A DNA stretch of 64,000 nucleotides from Seminavis robusta (lineage: Eukaryota > Bacillariophyta > Bacillariophyceae > Naviculales > Naviculaceae), in the NCBI GenBank assembly GCA_903772945.1, contig CAICTM010000169.1:1-64000 (forward strand), in the 5' to 3' direction. The notes beneath the pieces are model-generated. The model had not been told where the DNA came from. It ran no database searches and worked only from the letters and a program-made list of their open reading frames with translations. The translations under genes and the position numbers were made by a program. The number at the start of each line of letters is the position of its first letter. Position 1 is the stretch's first letter. This document shows positions 10,376 to 21,922 of this stretch, one piece after another.

Positions 10376-13326
10376 ATGATGGAGGAAGCTCTGTCGAAAA
10401 CGTTGAGTTCTGATGGCAACATGAAGGAGGATGTTCCCAAGGATGAAGAAAGCCACGATGGCGACTCGGCTGGAGAGAGCCGTATGACCGGCACCGGTCA
10501 CGGTGTGGAAGCCGAACAACAGCGTCTCCGAAAAGAAGCAGCCCAAAACTTGGCTGCCTCCGAGACAAAGACTGTCTGCATGCTACGATTTCTGGTCATG
10601 GCATTGCTTGTGACAGGAACTACAGTTGTTTTGGTTGGGGTATATCTGTTTTCCAGTCAGGCAGAACAAAAGGACTTTGAAGATGGCTTTAACATCCATG
10701 CCTCGCAGTTGATCGAGTCATTTGGTTTTGCCGTCGAACGCAAGATGGTTGCCATTGGGGTACTTGCCACCAGCCTGACTAGTTATGCTCAGGCTACAGG
10801 TGCCGAGTTTCCGTTTGTTACCCTACCAGATTTCGCTGCGCGAGGTGCCGACATTCGTGTATTGGCGGGTGTGGTAGGCATGCACTATTGCCCCATGGTG
10901 ACTGATGAAAAGCGTCTAAAGTGGGAGGAATATGCCTTCATGCATCGATTTCAAATCAATGAAAACTTTGCACAAGATAATTTCCTGAGGGAGGAACAGG
11001 ATGACTACTTTGATAGTATTCTCTATGGAACGAACATCAGTGGTGACAACCCAAACCGAAGGCTGCAGAAGGGAGGGGGTCCCGAGGACAATCCCAATAT
11101 TCTAAAGGATGGTACAGGTTTTAACCTCCGCATTCATAATCCAACTGGACAACCAGAAATCAATGGAACTGGTCCCTATTTTCCCAGTTGGCAAAGAACC
11201 CCAGTCAGTGCAGGACTGCAGCGAGGAATCAACTTGAATTTGGCAAAAGCCAATCCTTATGGCGGAATTGATCTTGTTGGGGAACTTTTGAAGAACCCAA
11301 AAATCATAATCAGCAGAATGGCCGTCCCTGTGCCCAAATTCATTCAAGTTTTCACAGCAAACCTCAGGGTTAGCCAATACAGGAAGCGTGTTGACACATA
11401 TCTTGAAGACCCATTTGCCTTTTTTGCCTACCCCGTGTTTGACAGCCTTAACGTCACCACTCGAAGCCTGGCAGGTATGATAAACTCCAATCTGTACTGG
11501 AGGGTATACTTCCAAGATGTGCTTCCTTCCAATGCACAGGGCATCATTGCCGTTCTCTCAAACAGCTATAACCAGACCTTCTCATATCGTATTGACGGGC
11601 AATCTGCGGTTCTATTGGGACCTGAAGATTTTCACGATCCACACTACAGTGACATGGTAGTTTCCTTGGATGTCACATCATTTGTCAAACAAAAGGCCAA
11701 CCCAGAGACACGTGCATATCTTACTGCCCCACTCCATGAAACCTTTGGTCGCTACACCTTGAAAGTCTATCCCACAGACAGCACAAAGGACGAGTACACT
11801 ACGAGCAACCCCGTACTTTACACAGTGGTCGTGGGGTGCATCTTTGCTATAACAGCATTGGTGTTTGTCTTGTTTGATACCTGGGTTGAGAAACGACAAC
11901 GGATTGTCCTGAACCGTGCTGTGGAATCAGGAGCAATCGTCAATGAACTTTTCCCAGAGGAAGTTCAGCACCGCATGTATGAAGATGATCGCAAGCTTGA
12001 GGACAAGAAAGCATCTGGTGGTGTCTGGCGCACAAGTCCAAACCAAGCGCATGGATTGGAATCAGTCGGTGCTGGGGAGAGCGGGTTGGCATCTAGTGGA
12101 GGTCAGATTGCTGATGAATACAAGAATTGCACTGTTATCTTCAGTGATCTAGCTGGCTTTACTGCAAGACAAACAGGACACTGGCGAGGTGTCGAACTGA
12201 ATTTAATTCTCACATTGTAACATGGTTGCTTTGGTTGACCAGGTCTTCATCACGAAGCCCCAGTGAGGTTTTTGAACTGCTCGAGACGATCTACAAAGCC
12301 ATTGACAGCATTGCCCTAAGACGCAAAGTTTTCAAAGGTAGGAAGATGTGCTTTTCAAATCTTCTACCAAATTGTGTACTTTTCTGTCCCTGTTGTCCAC
12401 TAACCAGTTCAATAAAACAACCATGCAGTTGAGACTATTGGAGATTGCTGGCTAGGTGTCTGTGGTTTGCCGCAGGCCAACCCAAAGCATGCTATGGTTA
12501 TGGCTCGATTTGCAGCTGACTGCCAAAAGAAAATGCAAGAGCTTGTTGTATCCCTCTCAGACCGCCTCGGCTCAGACACAGAATCGCTGAGGCTGAGAAC
12601 AGGGCTCCACAGTGGATCAGGTAGGTCTCATCGATTCAACTTGTGTTTGAGATTCTGCTTGATTTTGATTTTGATTTTGATTTGGTCCTTCGTTTTTTCA
12701 GTCACTGCCGGGGTGCTACGTGGACAAAAGTCTCGTTTCCAGGTAAGACACCGACTTCCTTGGTGGCCGCCAGTCCCTAGACTAGTTGCCGATGATTGCT
12801 GATATCCCCTTCCCTTCCCTTGTCATTAGTTGTTCGGAGACACAGGTAGGCTGTCGTACTCGGGTTTAAAAAGAGGTGGTTCTCAGTCGATAGCTAAGCT
12901 TCCATCCATTACTCTTGTCTTTTCAGTGAACACAGCGAGTAGAATTGAAACAACAGGTCAGAAAGGGCGTATTCATGCCAGCCAAACCACAGCAGATGAG
13001 CTAATTGCATTTGGAAAAAGATCGTGGCTGATTGCACGTTCTGATAAGGTTGTAGCCAAAGGAAAAGGAGAGATGCAAACGTGAGTACAGTCTTTTTCGC
13101 TTGTTTGGGGCGATATGCTACTTCTGTCTCATTCAATCTTCGAACAATTAGCTATTGGATTGAGGTCAGTTCAGATGCCAAATCTTCTGGCACCATGAGC
13201 ATCTTTGATGGCGAGGGAAGTGATTCTTTAAGAAATGGTGCTGCCCAGAAACGCAATGTGATTGTTACAGCCGAGAATTCAAATGCGCACAACGACAACG
13301 AAGAGATTCCTGACATATCAGTCTAG
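10376..13326 (+). CDS. Receptor-type class III nucleotidyl cyclase, copy B
   Basis: This is the paralogue of the gene at 3293-6327, in inverted orientation, with the same seven-exon plan. Exons are 10376-12183, 12243-12337, 12429-12620, 12702-12742, 12830-12845 (16 nt), 12927-13080 and 13152-13326. The ATG follows GCCACC. TM1 lies at about 68-93, a second TM precedes the WVEKR juxtamembrane segment, and the catalytic domain is C-terminal (FSDLAGFTA, VETIGDCW, RFQLFGD, VNTASRIE). All core catalytic residues are kept. The oddity is intron 1: no GT donor exists at the position used by copy A. A GC donor after 12183 restores the frame and the conserved Trp but adds five residues (RQTGH) right after the first metal-binding motif. 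Without that splice the frame stops at 12220, before most of the catalytic domain. The gene is therefore either functional with an insertion or a damaged copy. Confidence 0.82.
12656..12684 (+). repeat. TGATTT microsatellite inside cyclase B intron
   Basis: About four consecutive GATTTT/TGATTT units lie in the intron between exons 3 and 4, ahead of a T-rich acceptor. Copy A has no such tract. Confidence 0.7.
12830..12845 (+). other. 16-nt micro-exon of cyclase B
   Basis: Bounded by a CATTAG acceptor and a GTAGGC donor. It encodes the same LFGDT residues as the micro-exon of copy A, with different third-codon bases. Confidence 0.85.
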
Positions 13327-15353
13327 TTTCATGTAAAACATCTACCGCTGGTGGATCTTGTGGCCTGCGGCAAATCTGTTGATGGTCGACAATAAAACAC
13401 AATCAGTCGATGTCATGTTATCTACCAGCTTCGAAACGAATATCGTAAAGACCTCTCAAGCTCTCTTGGGGGTCTGATGGTTTCGTCGAGCGGCCGTGCA
13501 TCTTACGTACTCAATGGACCTGTCACAAAAGCGGGCAATCCTCGCCGGGTGCAGCTGATCCAATCTTCCAAAAAGTGGCACTACTGCCACGCAGCTTCCT
13601 AAGTAAATGTACAAACAGCCATGCTGCCAGTTTCGTTCTCGTTGCGGTGTCTTCATCATTGTGATCGTCCTTCCGGTTTCATTCATCTTGTGCTGCGGAC
13701 GGCTTGATTTTACTGTACGAGCATGGTAACTGTGCGCTTTGGCTACCGGGAGTTTGCTTGGAGCTGTTTTGAGGCCACGATAAATCCAACTTGGCTGACG
13801 GAGACGCTGCGAGTCGGCCCCTCCATTTGGCCAAGCACCAAAGACTAGTGTAGCCATTCCTATTGTGAGGCAACAGTGTACCGGGTCTGGTCTACTCTGG
13901 CAACGAGTTGTTTTGCTAGCTAGCCCTAAGGGAGATTTGAAGATGGAGTAAGCTATCAGCCAAGAATGCACTATGCATGGCAGGCTGCTCAGAATTCCTG
14001 GGCAGCGGTTGTGAGAAATCCTTTGAAGATTGATGACCTCCAACCAAAGGAAAGCCAGGGCGAACCTAACTTGGTGGGTTGTTTCCAGCAGGAGTGGCTG
14101 CAACAACCGTTTGTTCGCTTGAATTACATCGGAAGGATGAGACAAAAGCTACAAGCAAGGTGACTGAAAACAGCTCTGACTACTACCGTACGGTACTACC
14201 AGCTAGTACGTGTAACAGAACTAACTTCAAACAAGAACATGAACACACACATGAACTAACTGTTCAGTGGATGGCTGCAGCCAGTAAGACCAGTACAGCG
14301 AGCACCTTGGAGGAGCTTCTGGCTTCCGCAGAGAGCAGGAAGAAGGGTGTGGCTGTGTGGCTCTGGGTAGGGGCTACTAGCTAGCTACTGTAGATAGCTG
14401 CTTAAATTCCTTACTTGCTTTAGACCTGTAGCTCTTGCTGTTGCCTTTTGCAGCTCTAGCTAGCTAGAGAAACACCTTGATTGGTCCAGTACCGAATCAA
14501 TGTTTCTGCCACCTCCACAAAGCCGCCACTTTGCGAACCTCAACAGAAGCCATAGAGGCAGGTGACCAACTACAGTACCGGTACCACTACCATACGGAGT
14601 AGTAGCTAATGCTCTTCTACCGTTACATCCGATTTCATGATCACATCATCATCACGTAATCAGGCATATACTAGAACTATATACCTCCCCACATCCCCAC
14701 CGGTACCGTATGTGGGCAACCTGTGAAATCTGTGAATATTCCATTGTTTTGTGCGTGCGTGAACGTGAACCATGGTGGATTTATTGAATTTACGAACTGT
14801 AGTTTACAGTACCGCAGTCAGATGCCAGGGATTCGCTTCGTGGACACCTTCTCCTCTACTGTTGCAGTACTGAAGCATATGACACATTAGTTGACCATTC
14901 TTCCTTTATTTATTGTAAAAAGGAGAGCTAGATCGCGTGTGAAGTTTCTCTGATCCCGGTACAGCATTGATAAGTATGAGTTGACCGATGTGGAGCAATA
15001 CTACTTAATCATGGAAGTGAATCTTTCAATTAGAGAATTAGAGTACCGTATCGGCAAAGGAAATTATTTAGCGGCAAACAGCACTGTGGGCTGTGCGGGC
15101 GTGCTGGTAAAAGTAGAAGGCTGTGCTACTACTCTGTTGCGTGCTCTCGTAAACTGGCAACTGGAGCAGCCGCTGTGGCTAATGACTCGACCATTATCAT
15201 TCAACATACCGTGACAACCAGGTATTTAGGTACAATACTGGAGTTCTTGTGGTGGTTGCCAACTTCGCCGCCCATTTGCAGGCCTCTTGGTGTCTCTGCA
15301 AGCTATTAAGCTATTAAGCAATAGGTAGTATACCCCCAACCGAACCGACTGAC
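13327..15353. other. 2-kb intergenic region
   Basis: A long minus-strand frame spans 13456-14145. It lacks an ATG start and any motif, and I treat it as chance. CTAG runs occur near 13914, 14379 and 14456, and TACCGGTA palindromes near 14575 and 14700. The 3' end of cyclase B and the promoter of the next gene must lie here. Confidence 0.35.
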
Positions 15354-17873
15354 ATGGAAGGAAACTCGGGGAAGGACGAGGCCAAGACGGAAGAACGGTG
15401 CTCAATCGATACTGCTGTTGGAGACTCCAGTAGTGGTAGCAACATTGGTCGTTCGGTCCGATTTCCGGAGAATTATCGGCGGAAGGAAGAAGATAATAAT
15501 ACGGGGACAGGGGAGGCTTCTTCTGTGGGACGAGGGGGCGAGAAGAGGGATATCAAGGCTGAGATGCCCAACAACGACGGCGGAGAGGACACGGCTGACG
15601 ACAGTTCCAGTGGTTCTGCCCACTCGTTAGAGGATTCGAGTGCTTCGTACGAAGAACCAATGGAGGCCGAAGATGCCAAGCCCGTTCGCTTGAGCAGTAG
15701 CAGTATGAATCATTCGAGCCGAAGTCTGCGACATTCCAGTCATCATTCGACTGTCTATACAATCCACGAAAGCGACGAGGGAGATTCCGAGGAAACCGAA
15801 AGTAGTGAAAGTGCCATTGATTTCCAACGGATACCCCCCGAAGAATTCGAAGACAGCATGTCGCTCCTGATGGACGACGAGGACGAGGAGTTCTCCATGG
15901 ACTTTACCGATCGGGAAGACAGCAGCATTCGACAGTCCCAGTTGTTTGTAGATACCCGACCACAACTGAGCGAGGAAAAAGAGAAAGAACCCGCCTTGAT
16001 CAATTCCGATTCCACCAAGGAAACCAAGGTTACTTGGGACTCGAATGTTTCTGGTGGCGTCGCTGACCTAGACTTTGGTGGCAATGGCAACCAAGTATCA
16101 CACAGACGACTCTTTGGAGCTCAGGGGAGAAAACTCATGGACAACTCGGGGAGAGCCATTGCAGGTGTGCAAGAAAAACTGCAAGAAAAAGTCGATCAGG
16201 TCGTGGAAACGGTCGAACTCAATGCTAATCAATCCGATCCCGAGGCCAATCAAAAAGAGTATGCCTTTGCCCTCAGTCTCGGTACCGTCCTGACCTTCAA
16301 CATGGGATTTGTCAATGGCGCATGCTTTTCCGGTTGGGTCGTCGCGGGTGCCAACGAACCCGTCGCCGCGTTTACCAACCCCTACACCGACGCCGCACTC
16401 CAACTCGCCGATGGCAATTTCGAACGCGTCAAATTTCAATCCATCATGATCTTTTGTTTCATCGGGGGATCCTTCGTCTCGGGGCTCGTCACTCCCAACG
16501 CCGTACCCTACCGCATCGAACCAACCTACGGACCTTCCTTTTTGGCAGCTGGTATTTGCTTGTGTTTGGCCAGCTTTTTTGCCACTGTGGAAGACTACTC
16601 CAATGTCGCCTTTTATCTATCCGCCGCCGCGGGAGGAATCCAAAATGGAATTGCATCGTCCTACACGGCCAAGTTAATTCGTTCCACGGGATTGACTGGA
16701 AGTAGTACCGATATCGGACTCTATTTTGGACAGTACATTCGAGGCAACAAAGAAAACTATTCCAAACTGGTGGTGCTCTGCATGCTCACCGTCGCATTTA
16801 CACTTGGCGGGTTCTTCTCCTTTTACGCGGCTCAAGTCATGTTGAGTTACACGCTCCTCGTCAGTGCAGCACTCTTTCTCTTTATCGGAATGAGTATCAT
16901 GGTCTTCTTGGTCAAGAAACTCAGCATTAGTTTTCGATCGGCCATTCTGGGAACTTGGAAGTGGCAAGCTGCGGCCGAAGCCATCAAAAGTTCTTTTGGC
17001 GATACCTTTGGAGAAACCTTTGAATTGGATGGGAGCAACCCTCGTGCCATGACGGACCACGAAATTGACCTCATGTTTGATCGAATCGATGTGGACGGCT
17101 CGGGTACGATTGACGCCGAAGAATTGTACATTTTGCTACGGTCCACCGGTGCCCAGGTTTCGAGACAGGAAAGTGACATGATGCTACAATACGCTGACAA
17201 AGACGGCGATGGAGTCCTCGACAGAGATGAGTGGAAATTCGTCGTAGAGACGGCTCTGTCGGGACGAAAGAGCATGATGGAATTGACCAAGAACGTGGCA
17301 GGGTCTGCAGCAGCGGCAGCCAGTCAAGTGGCCGCGTCCACGAGAGATTTGATGGGATCGGGTGCCATGAGGATAAAGAATTCAGTGGGGTCAACAACAG
17401 ACATGCTGGGGTCTTCTGCAAGGAACCTATTTTCAACGTCAAGGAGCATTGGTTCGTTTCGGGAGAAAAAGAATCCACTTCGAAGAATTAGTCTGACGAT
17501 GGGTGACTCCAGTAACCGGGACACGCCGCCAAAGAGGAGAAGGCGAAAGAAGAAACGAGAAAGGACCAAGAGCGAAGATGAGGAAGAAACTTCCGCATAT
17601 TTGGAAGACAGCTTGTCGAATCTCGAGGACGATTCAAAAGGGGAGAAAGAAAAGAAGAACGAGGAGGAGGCAAAAGAGGAGCTTGGTCCCTTTGGCGATG
17701 ACGCAGACCAGCAGGAACAAGAGAAAGCACGGCACGAAAAAACAAACCGGAAAAAAGTTGAAAAGCTTTATTTGGCGCGGAAACAAAAGTGCAAACCCCC
17801 AGACCCCCAGCAAGAGACCGACCAACAACAAAATGTGATAACATCCACGACAACGAGGACGGGGTCAGATTGA
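15354..17873 (+). CDS. YoaK/DUF1275-like membrane protein with two EF-hands
   Basis: A single exon encodes 839 aa from an ATG in an ACATGG context. Residues 1-290 are acidic, Ser-rich and probably disordered. Residues about 300-525 hold six hydrophobic spans with Asn-Gly in the pore-like region (NMGFVNGACFSG, IQNGIASSYTAKLIRSTGLT). These match the general plan of the DUF1275/YoaK family, whose transport substrate is not established. Two canonical EF-hand loops follow, at about 578-589 (DVDGSGTIDAEE) and 616-627 (DKDGDGVLDRDE). Both have all liganding positions, so calcium regulation is likely. The C-terminal 150 residues are Ser-rich, then Lys/Glu-rich. Bacterial relatives lack the EF-hands and the long tails. 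Location (plasma membrane, plastid envelope or vacuole) cannot be decided because no targeting peptide is visible. Confidence 0.75.
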   Translation: MEGNSGKDEAKTEERCSIDTAVGDSSSGSNIGRSVRFPENYRRKEEDNNTGTGEASSVGRGGEKRDIKAEMPNNDGGEDTADDSSSGSAHSLEDSSASYEEPMEAEDAKPVRLSSSSMNHSSRSLRHSSHHSTVYTIHESDEGDSEETESSESAIDFQRIPPEEFEDSMSLLMDDEDEEFSMDFTDREDSSIRQSQLFVDTRPQLSEEKEKEPALINSDSTKETKVTWDSNVSGGVADLDFGGNGNQVSHRRLFGAQGRKLMDNSGRAIAGVQEKLQEKVDQVVETVELNANQSDPEANQKEYAFALSLGTVLTFNMGFVNGACFSGWVVAGANEPVAAFTNPYTDAALQLADGNFERVKFQSIMIFCFIGGSFVSGLVTPNAVPYRIEPTYGPSFLAAGICLCLASFFATVEDYSNVAFYLSAAAGGIQNGIASSYTAKLIRSTGLTGSSTDIGLYFGQYIRGNKENYSKLVVLCMLTVAFTLGGFFSFYAAQVMLSYTLLVSAALFLFIGMSIMVFLVKKLSISFRSAILGTWKWQAAAEAIKSSFGDTFGETFELDGSNPRAMTDHEIDLMFDRIDVDGSGTIDAEELYILLRSTGAQVSRQESDMMLQYADKDGDGVLDRDEWKFVVETALSGRKSMMELTKNVAGSAAAAASQVAASTRDLMGSGAMRIKNSVGSTTDMLGSSARNLFSTSRSIGSFREKKNPLRRISLTMGDSSNRDTPPKRRRRKKKRERTKSEDEEETSAYLEDSLSNLEDDSKGEKEKKNEEEAKEELGPFGDDADQQEQEKARHEKTNRKKVEKLYLARKQKCKPPDPQQETDQQQNVITSTTTRTGSD

Positions 17874-19251
17874 AATCCCCCCAGAACGCATGAACAACGT
17901 AGGAATCACCACCAGCGCTCTCTCAAGTTCAAATGACAATGGGTGATGCTTCGGGCCTTAGGAAAATAAACCTGCGACAAATAACTGTACAGTAAAAGGT
18001 TTTGAGCTAGGAAAGGATTCTTTGGGCATGATCGAGTCGTAAGCCGAAGCACCTATTGAGCCAATTCGGGACAAACGCCACAACGCGACAATCCGAATTC
18101 ATTCACCGCTGCTTTGCCACTGTCCAGCACAGACAAGGTGGAGTCAGTATGCATGTTGCCGTGAACAAACAGATAAGCCAAACGCCTTGAGTATCCTGGG
18201 GGCGTCATCGCCTCTGACCACCCGTTTCTGGCCTGGTAGACGAGGATTTGAAAATGTTACCAACAAATCTAAGTTGGTGGTTTGGCAAGCCAAGCCCAGA
18301 GCGTGGAAATGCAAGGTTCGGTCGCTTTTTTGCATGCCTTGGTTGTGCGAGGAAGGAATACCATGCACCCCAGCAAGCACACAGTTACCGTGAGGGCTTC
18401 CCGACGGAAAGCTTGTGTGGCTGTGGTGTACCGCTTTCATGGGCATCCACTAGTGCCGCCTGATGAAGTTTTGGTGTCTCGATTGCTTGCCCTGTCTCGG
18501 CAGCTTGAATGGCTTAGGGACTTCATCTTCGCATAAAGGGCCGCCCTTTCTTGTTAGGTCACGCCCGGCATTATCTGAACATTTGGCATCGTTGCGGCTG
18601 GGGCTAGGCGTCAAGTCCCAAGGTCGGTCAATGAGCTGGCCTCCCCGGTGGCGGTCCCTCTTTGATCAATTGCACACTGCTCTGCTATTGGCTCGTTGGC
18701 CACCCCACTTACCCAAGGATATGTGATTGGCATTTCCATCGGGGTAGGAGACAAGGAACTCCTGACGATCCTTTTTGCCGTTGTCAAGTCTCTTGTGCCA
18801 CGAGATCATGATTGCCGTAAATTCGAAAGAGGTCTCCCTGCAGGTCTCATGGAGGCAATGGAGCCCTTTGCACGGCGTCTGAGGCTGTTATGGAAACATG
18901 GTTGTCCGAGCTAGCCATGTCCCCCGCAACAAAGACAATAGTGCGTGACAGGATTTCCTTTCTGCCAGATTTTCCCTCAGGACGACTTTGGCTTGTTCCC
19001 CAAAAGTTCTAGGGTAGCAATCTCATACAGCCAGCCACATGGTCCCTTGGTCACCTTCAAGATGGGCAGGGCATGGCTCAAAGCCTTGGGCGATGTGGGC
19101 AGTGGGTGGATGCTTGTTGCCATGTTAGGCAGCTTGACCTGGCTATCCAGTTTTTAAAACTACATCTGCAGTAGTAGAATGGGGTCTAGAGTAGGCTAGT
19201 TATTTAGGGAAGCTAGTGGGAGGCAGGCTTAGCGGTGGCTGATTCGGCCCA
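17874..19251. other. Intergenic, no gene seen
   Basis: A polyadenylation-like AATAAA occurs near 17964 after the EF-hand gene (GGAAAATAAACC). The rest (18.0-19.2 kb) carries short open frames on the plus strand that do not start in good context and have no motif. Parts may belong to the decayed element that follows. Confidence 0.35.
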
Positions 19252-20640
19252 TCATGAGGCTGTACCACCCGATTTCAGTCTGTTCTGTGAGAGCTTCCCG
19301 GACTTCAACTCGAGAGGTCCCAATCTAGGCTGCTGCCGGTGTTCGATGATGCCGTAGCGCAGAAATTGATTAGCGCATAGCTTTCGAACGTGTTTGTCGA
19401 GGGTCACCAGGGCCTCTTTCCGTGTCAATCGAGCTCCACGGCTGGTGCATAGCAGGACATGGTCTGGAGTCTCATATGCTTCTGCACACCGAGACATCGG
19501 GAATGGTCCTACAACTTTCTGATTTTCATGGAGCGTCCTACCGCACAGAATCCTGTTGTGTTGTTCCCAACATTTCAGCTGGTGCTGTTTCTTGTGGTCG
19601 TCTGCAACATACGCCAGTGTGACTTGGATGCCTGCTGACTTCAGCTAAACCCGATTTTGTCTGCATGCCCACAAGAGGCCATAGTGTTTATCAGTGGGGC
19701 TAAGGGCTCGTACCCGTCCAACTTGTTGATAACGGATTCACCATCGAGTTTTCAGTCTACCGGTAGCGAACCCGCAGTGATGTTGTGAAGCTGTCTTATG
19801 ATATCAGAGGTGACTAATGCTCCGTAGAATCCTCTTGCTTCACTTCGGTAGGGGCTTTGGGTGTCAAAGTTGCCGGGGAGGCGGTTTTTCCCGAGGAGTG
19901 CATACGTTGGGTCGGATCCCTGGAGCATGAAAGCCGGCCTTCCTTGAATGAACCATCACTGACACCCCTTGCGGTACCCTGGGTGATGGATGCGGCTAGG
20001 TGTTGCCCATTGTCAATGCACTGAATGACTTGTACTGCCCAGTGATATATGGAATCCAGATGGTGTTGAATGCACGTTGGGATGTCTGTGGGTGCTGGGG
20101 GATCAGGTGTGGGTGCAAGGAAGTGGGCGGCAGAGTCCAGAACCAGACTGGTGTTATTTCGCCAAGCTGCTTTAGCCGGTCTGGAATCTGGCGGGAGCAC
20201 ATCTGTGGTGACCCGGCGTCACTGAAGTTGGTTCCTGTACAGATGTGTCTGCTGTTGGTGGTGTGCACTTCCCAATCTTCCTCGGGATCCTCCGAGGTTA
20301 AGTCATTTCTGCTGTGAGAGATCATACATCGACTTGTCGGGGGTGGGTCCACTGTCCAGAGGCCCGGGGGTGTTCGCAAGATGCTATTGGTTGACGTAGG
20401 ATCCACAAAACAAGTGGAGAGGGCCACTTGCCAGAGGTCCCAGGATGCCACTGAGAGGGAGGTGGGTGATCGGGGCCAGTGGAGTCCGTTCGACCTTTCG
20501 TCGTAGATGCCGTCAAATGCTGCTTGAGTGAGTCTGGTGCCGTCTGCTGTAGTGAGGTCGGAAAGGGTCGTTGCACACATGAATTGCATACAATTGGAGA
20601 GACTGGAGGTCGTCTTTCCCGTAGTTGGAATCATTGAAGG
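19252..20640 (-). mobile_element. Decayed mobile-element remnant (RNase H-like and Cys-His pieces)
   Basis: The minus strand contains two separated pieces that look like the C-terminal half of an RT/RNase H-type element. One has a VSDGSFKEG motif typical of the first strand of RNase H-like folds (about 19.95 kb). The other has a C-x-E-x-x-ET-x-DHVLLC block (about 19.43-19.50 kb) like the Cys-His segment that precedes the end of such proteins. Frames are interrupted many times, so this is an old, broken fossil. I cannot assign it to a specific superfamily. Confidence 0.4.
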
Positions 20641-21030
20641 CCACCTTTCATGGAACTCACGCTTGGTTTCAAACTGGTGCTATAGCTTGTGGAGGGCGGA
20701 TGAAGCTCTCACTGGATAGTGTGCTCGGCAAAGAGCTTGTGCTTGAACGTGTGGTAGGTCTGAAGCTCACAGTTGGTTTTGCACTGGTGCTAGAGCCACC
20801 TGAAGGCTGAAAGCTCTCACCGGGTTGAGTGCTGGGAGAATCCCTTGTGTTCAAAACAATGGAAGGTCACGTCTGGAGCTCCCGCTTGGTTTCGAACTGG
20901 TGGTAGCTAGAGCCACCTGAAGGCTGAAAGCTTTGACTGGGTGGGGTGCTTGGGGAATCACCTGTGCTTGAACCTCTGGAAGGTTGAAAGCACTTGAACT
21001 CGAGCCACCTGAAGGCGGAAAAACTCTGGC
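20640..21030 (-). repeat. Degenerate minisatellite, units about 100-120 bp
   Basis: Three to four diverged units each carry GAGCCACCTGAAGGCTGAAAG and a nearby CTTGGTTT/GTTGGTTT with CTGGTG. On the minus strand the units read as repeated ESFQPSGGSSTS-type Pro/Ser-rich peptide, so the array probably began as a low-complexity coding repeat, perhaps of the element just downstream. Confidence 0.5.
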
Positions 21031-21239
21031 TTGTAGGTAGCAGCCTTCTTGGTAGGCATGGGCATGGGCTGTGATTCATTGCGAAATGCCTGTGACAGGA
21101 GAACCTTGGCGTGTTTTGTTCTCTGCTGCTGGTCTCCGTGATACAGCCATATAGGCACAATTCCAACATACCTGAGTGCGGGGCGGCTATTCTTCACGGG
21201 AGTTATTGTGCGAAGAGGCATATGTCGGCTTGTCATTTG

Positions 21240-21922
21240 ACTTTACTGCCATGATGTGTGGCTGTAGTTGGTAATAATTTGCGAGAGAAATAAACATGTC
21301 TAACGTTGGAAAGCTCTTTCAAAGGATCCCTCCCTTGCTGCCGTTCTGATGTTGACTCCTGGGACACACACACATCCGAGCTCTCATTGTAACAAGCCAG
21401 CTGCTATGCTGCTAGCTAGCTAGAATCGTAGTGGCTGGCAAAATTTGTTGGACCTTGTTGCTTGTTGTATATTTGGACACAGCTTTTGGGAGCCATCAAT
21501 CTTGAAACGAGTTGTTCCACCGCCTGCCATTGAATATTGATCAGCCAGCTAGTGCATTCTGACTCACTACTCCAACCTCAGGTTTCCCTCGTGAGAGGCA
21601 GCCAGGACTCACGCCTGGCAAAGCACACAGGTGCATGGCTCAGCCGATGCAGCAAGCTCCTCCTTCTCAACAACAGGCAGCCTGGACACCCCTCAGAGTT
21701 TGTGAAAATTTGAAGAGTATCGCAATCTGCTCACTTGGCTTGTGTGACACAACCAGTATTTGGAAGACAAGAACATAGCAACAGTTTCACTAACGCAGTT
21801 CATGAAATCGCAGTTGTTGTTAGTTTCTTTCTAATGTTACTGGTACAAATGTTGTGTCGATCGTCAAAGCACACGAGCACACGCTTCTTTCACTAGCTAG
21901 TAGCTAGCTAGCTACTCCAATC
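21240..21922. other. Intergenic, no gene seen
   Basis: A short region between the minisatellite and the 3' end of the ankyrin/LRR-like gene. CTAG palindrome tracts occur at 21411-21422 and 21893-21914. No coding frame is supported. Confidence 0.35.

Noticed and set aside
13456-14145. Minus-strand open frame of 229 codons
   Set aside because: It starts at TTG rather than ATG, has no recognisable motif or targeting signal, and its composition matches intergenic DNA.
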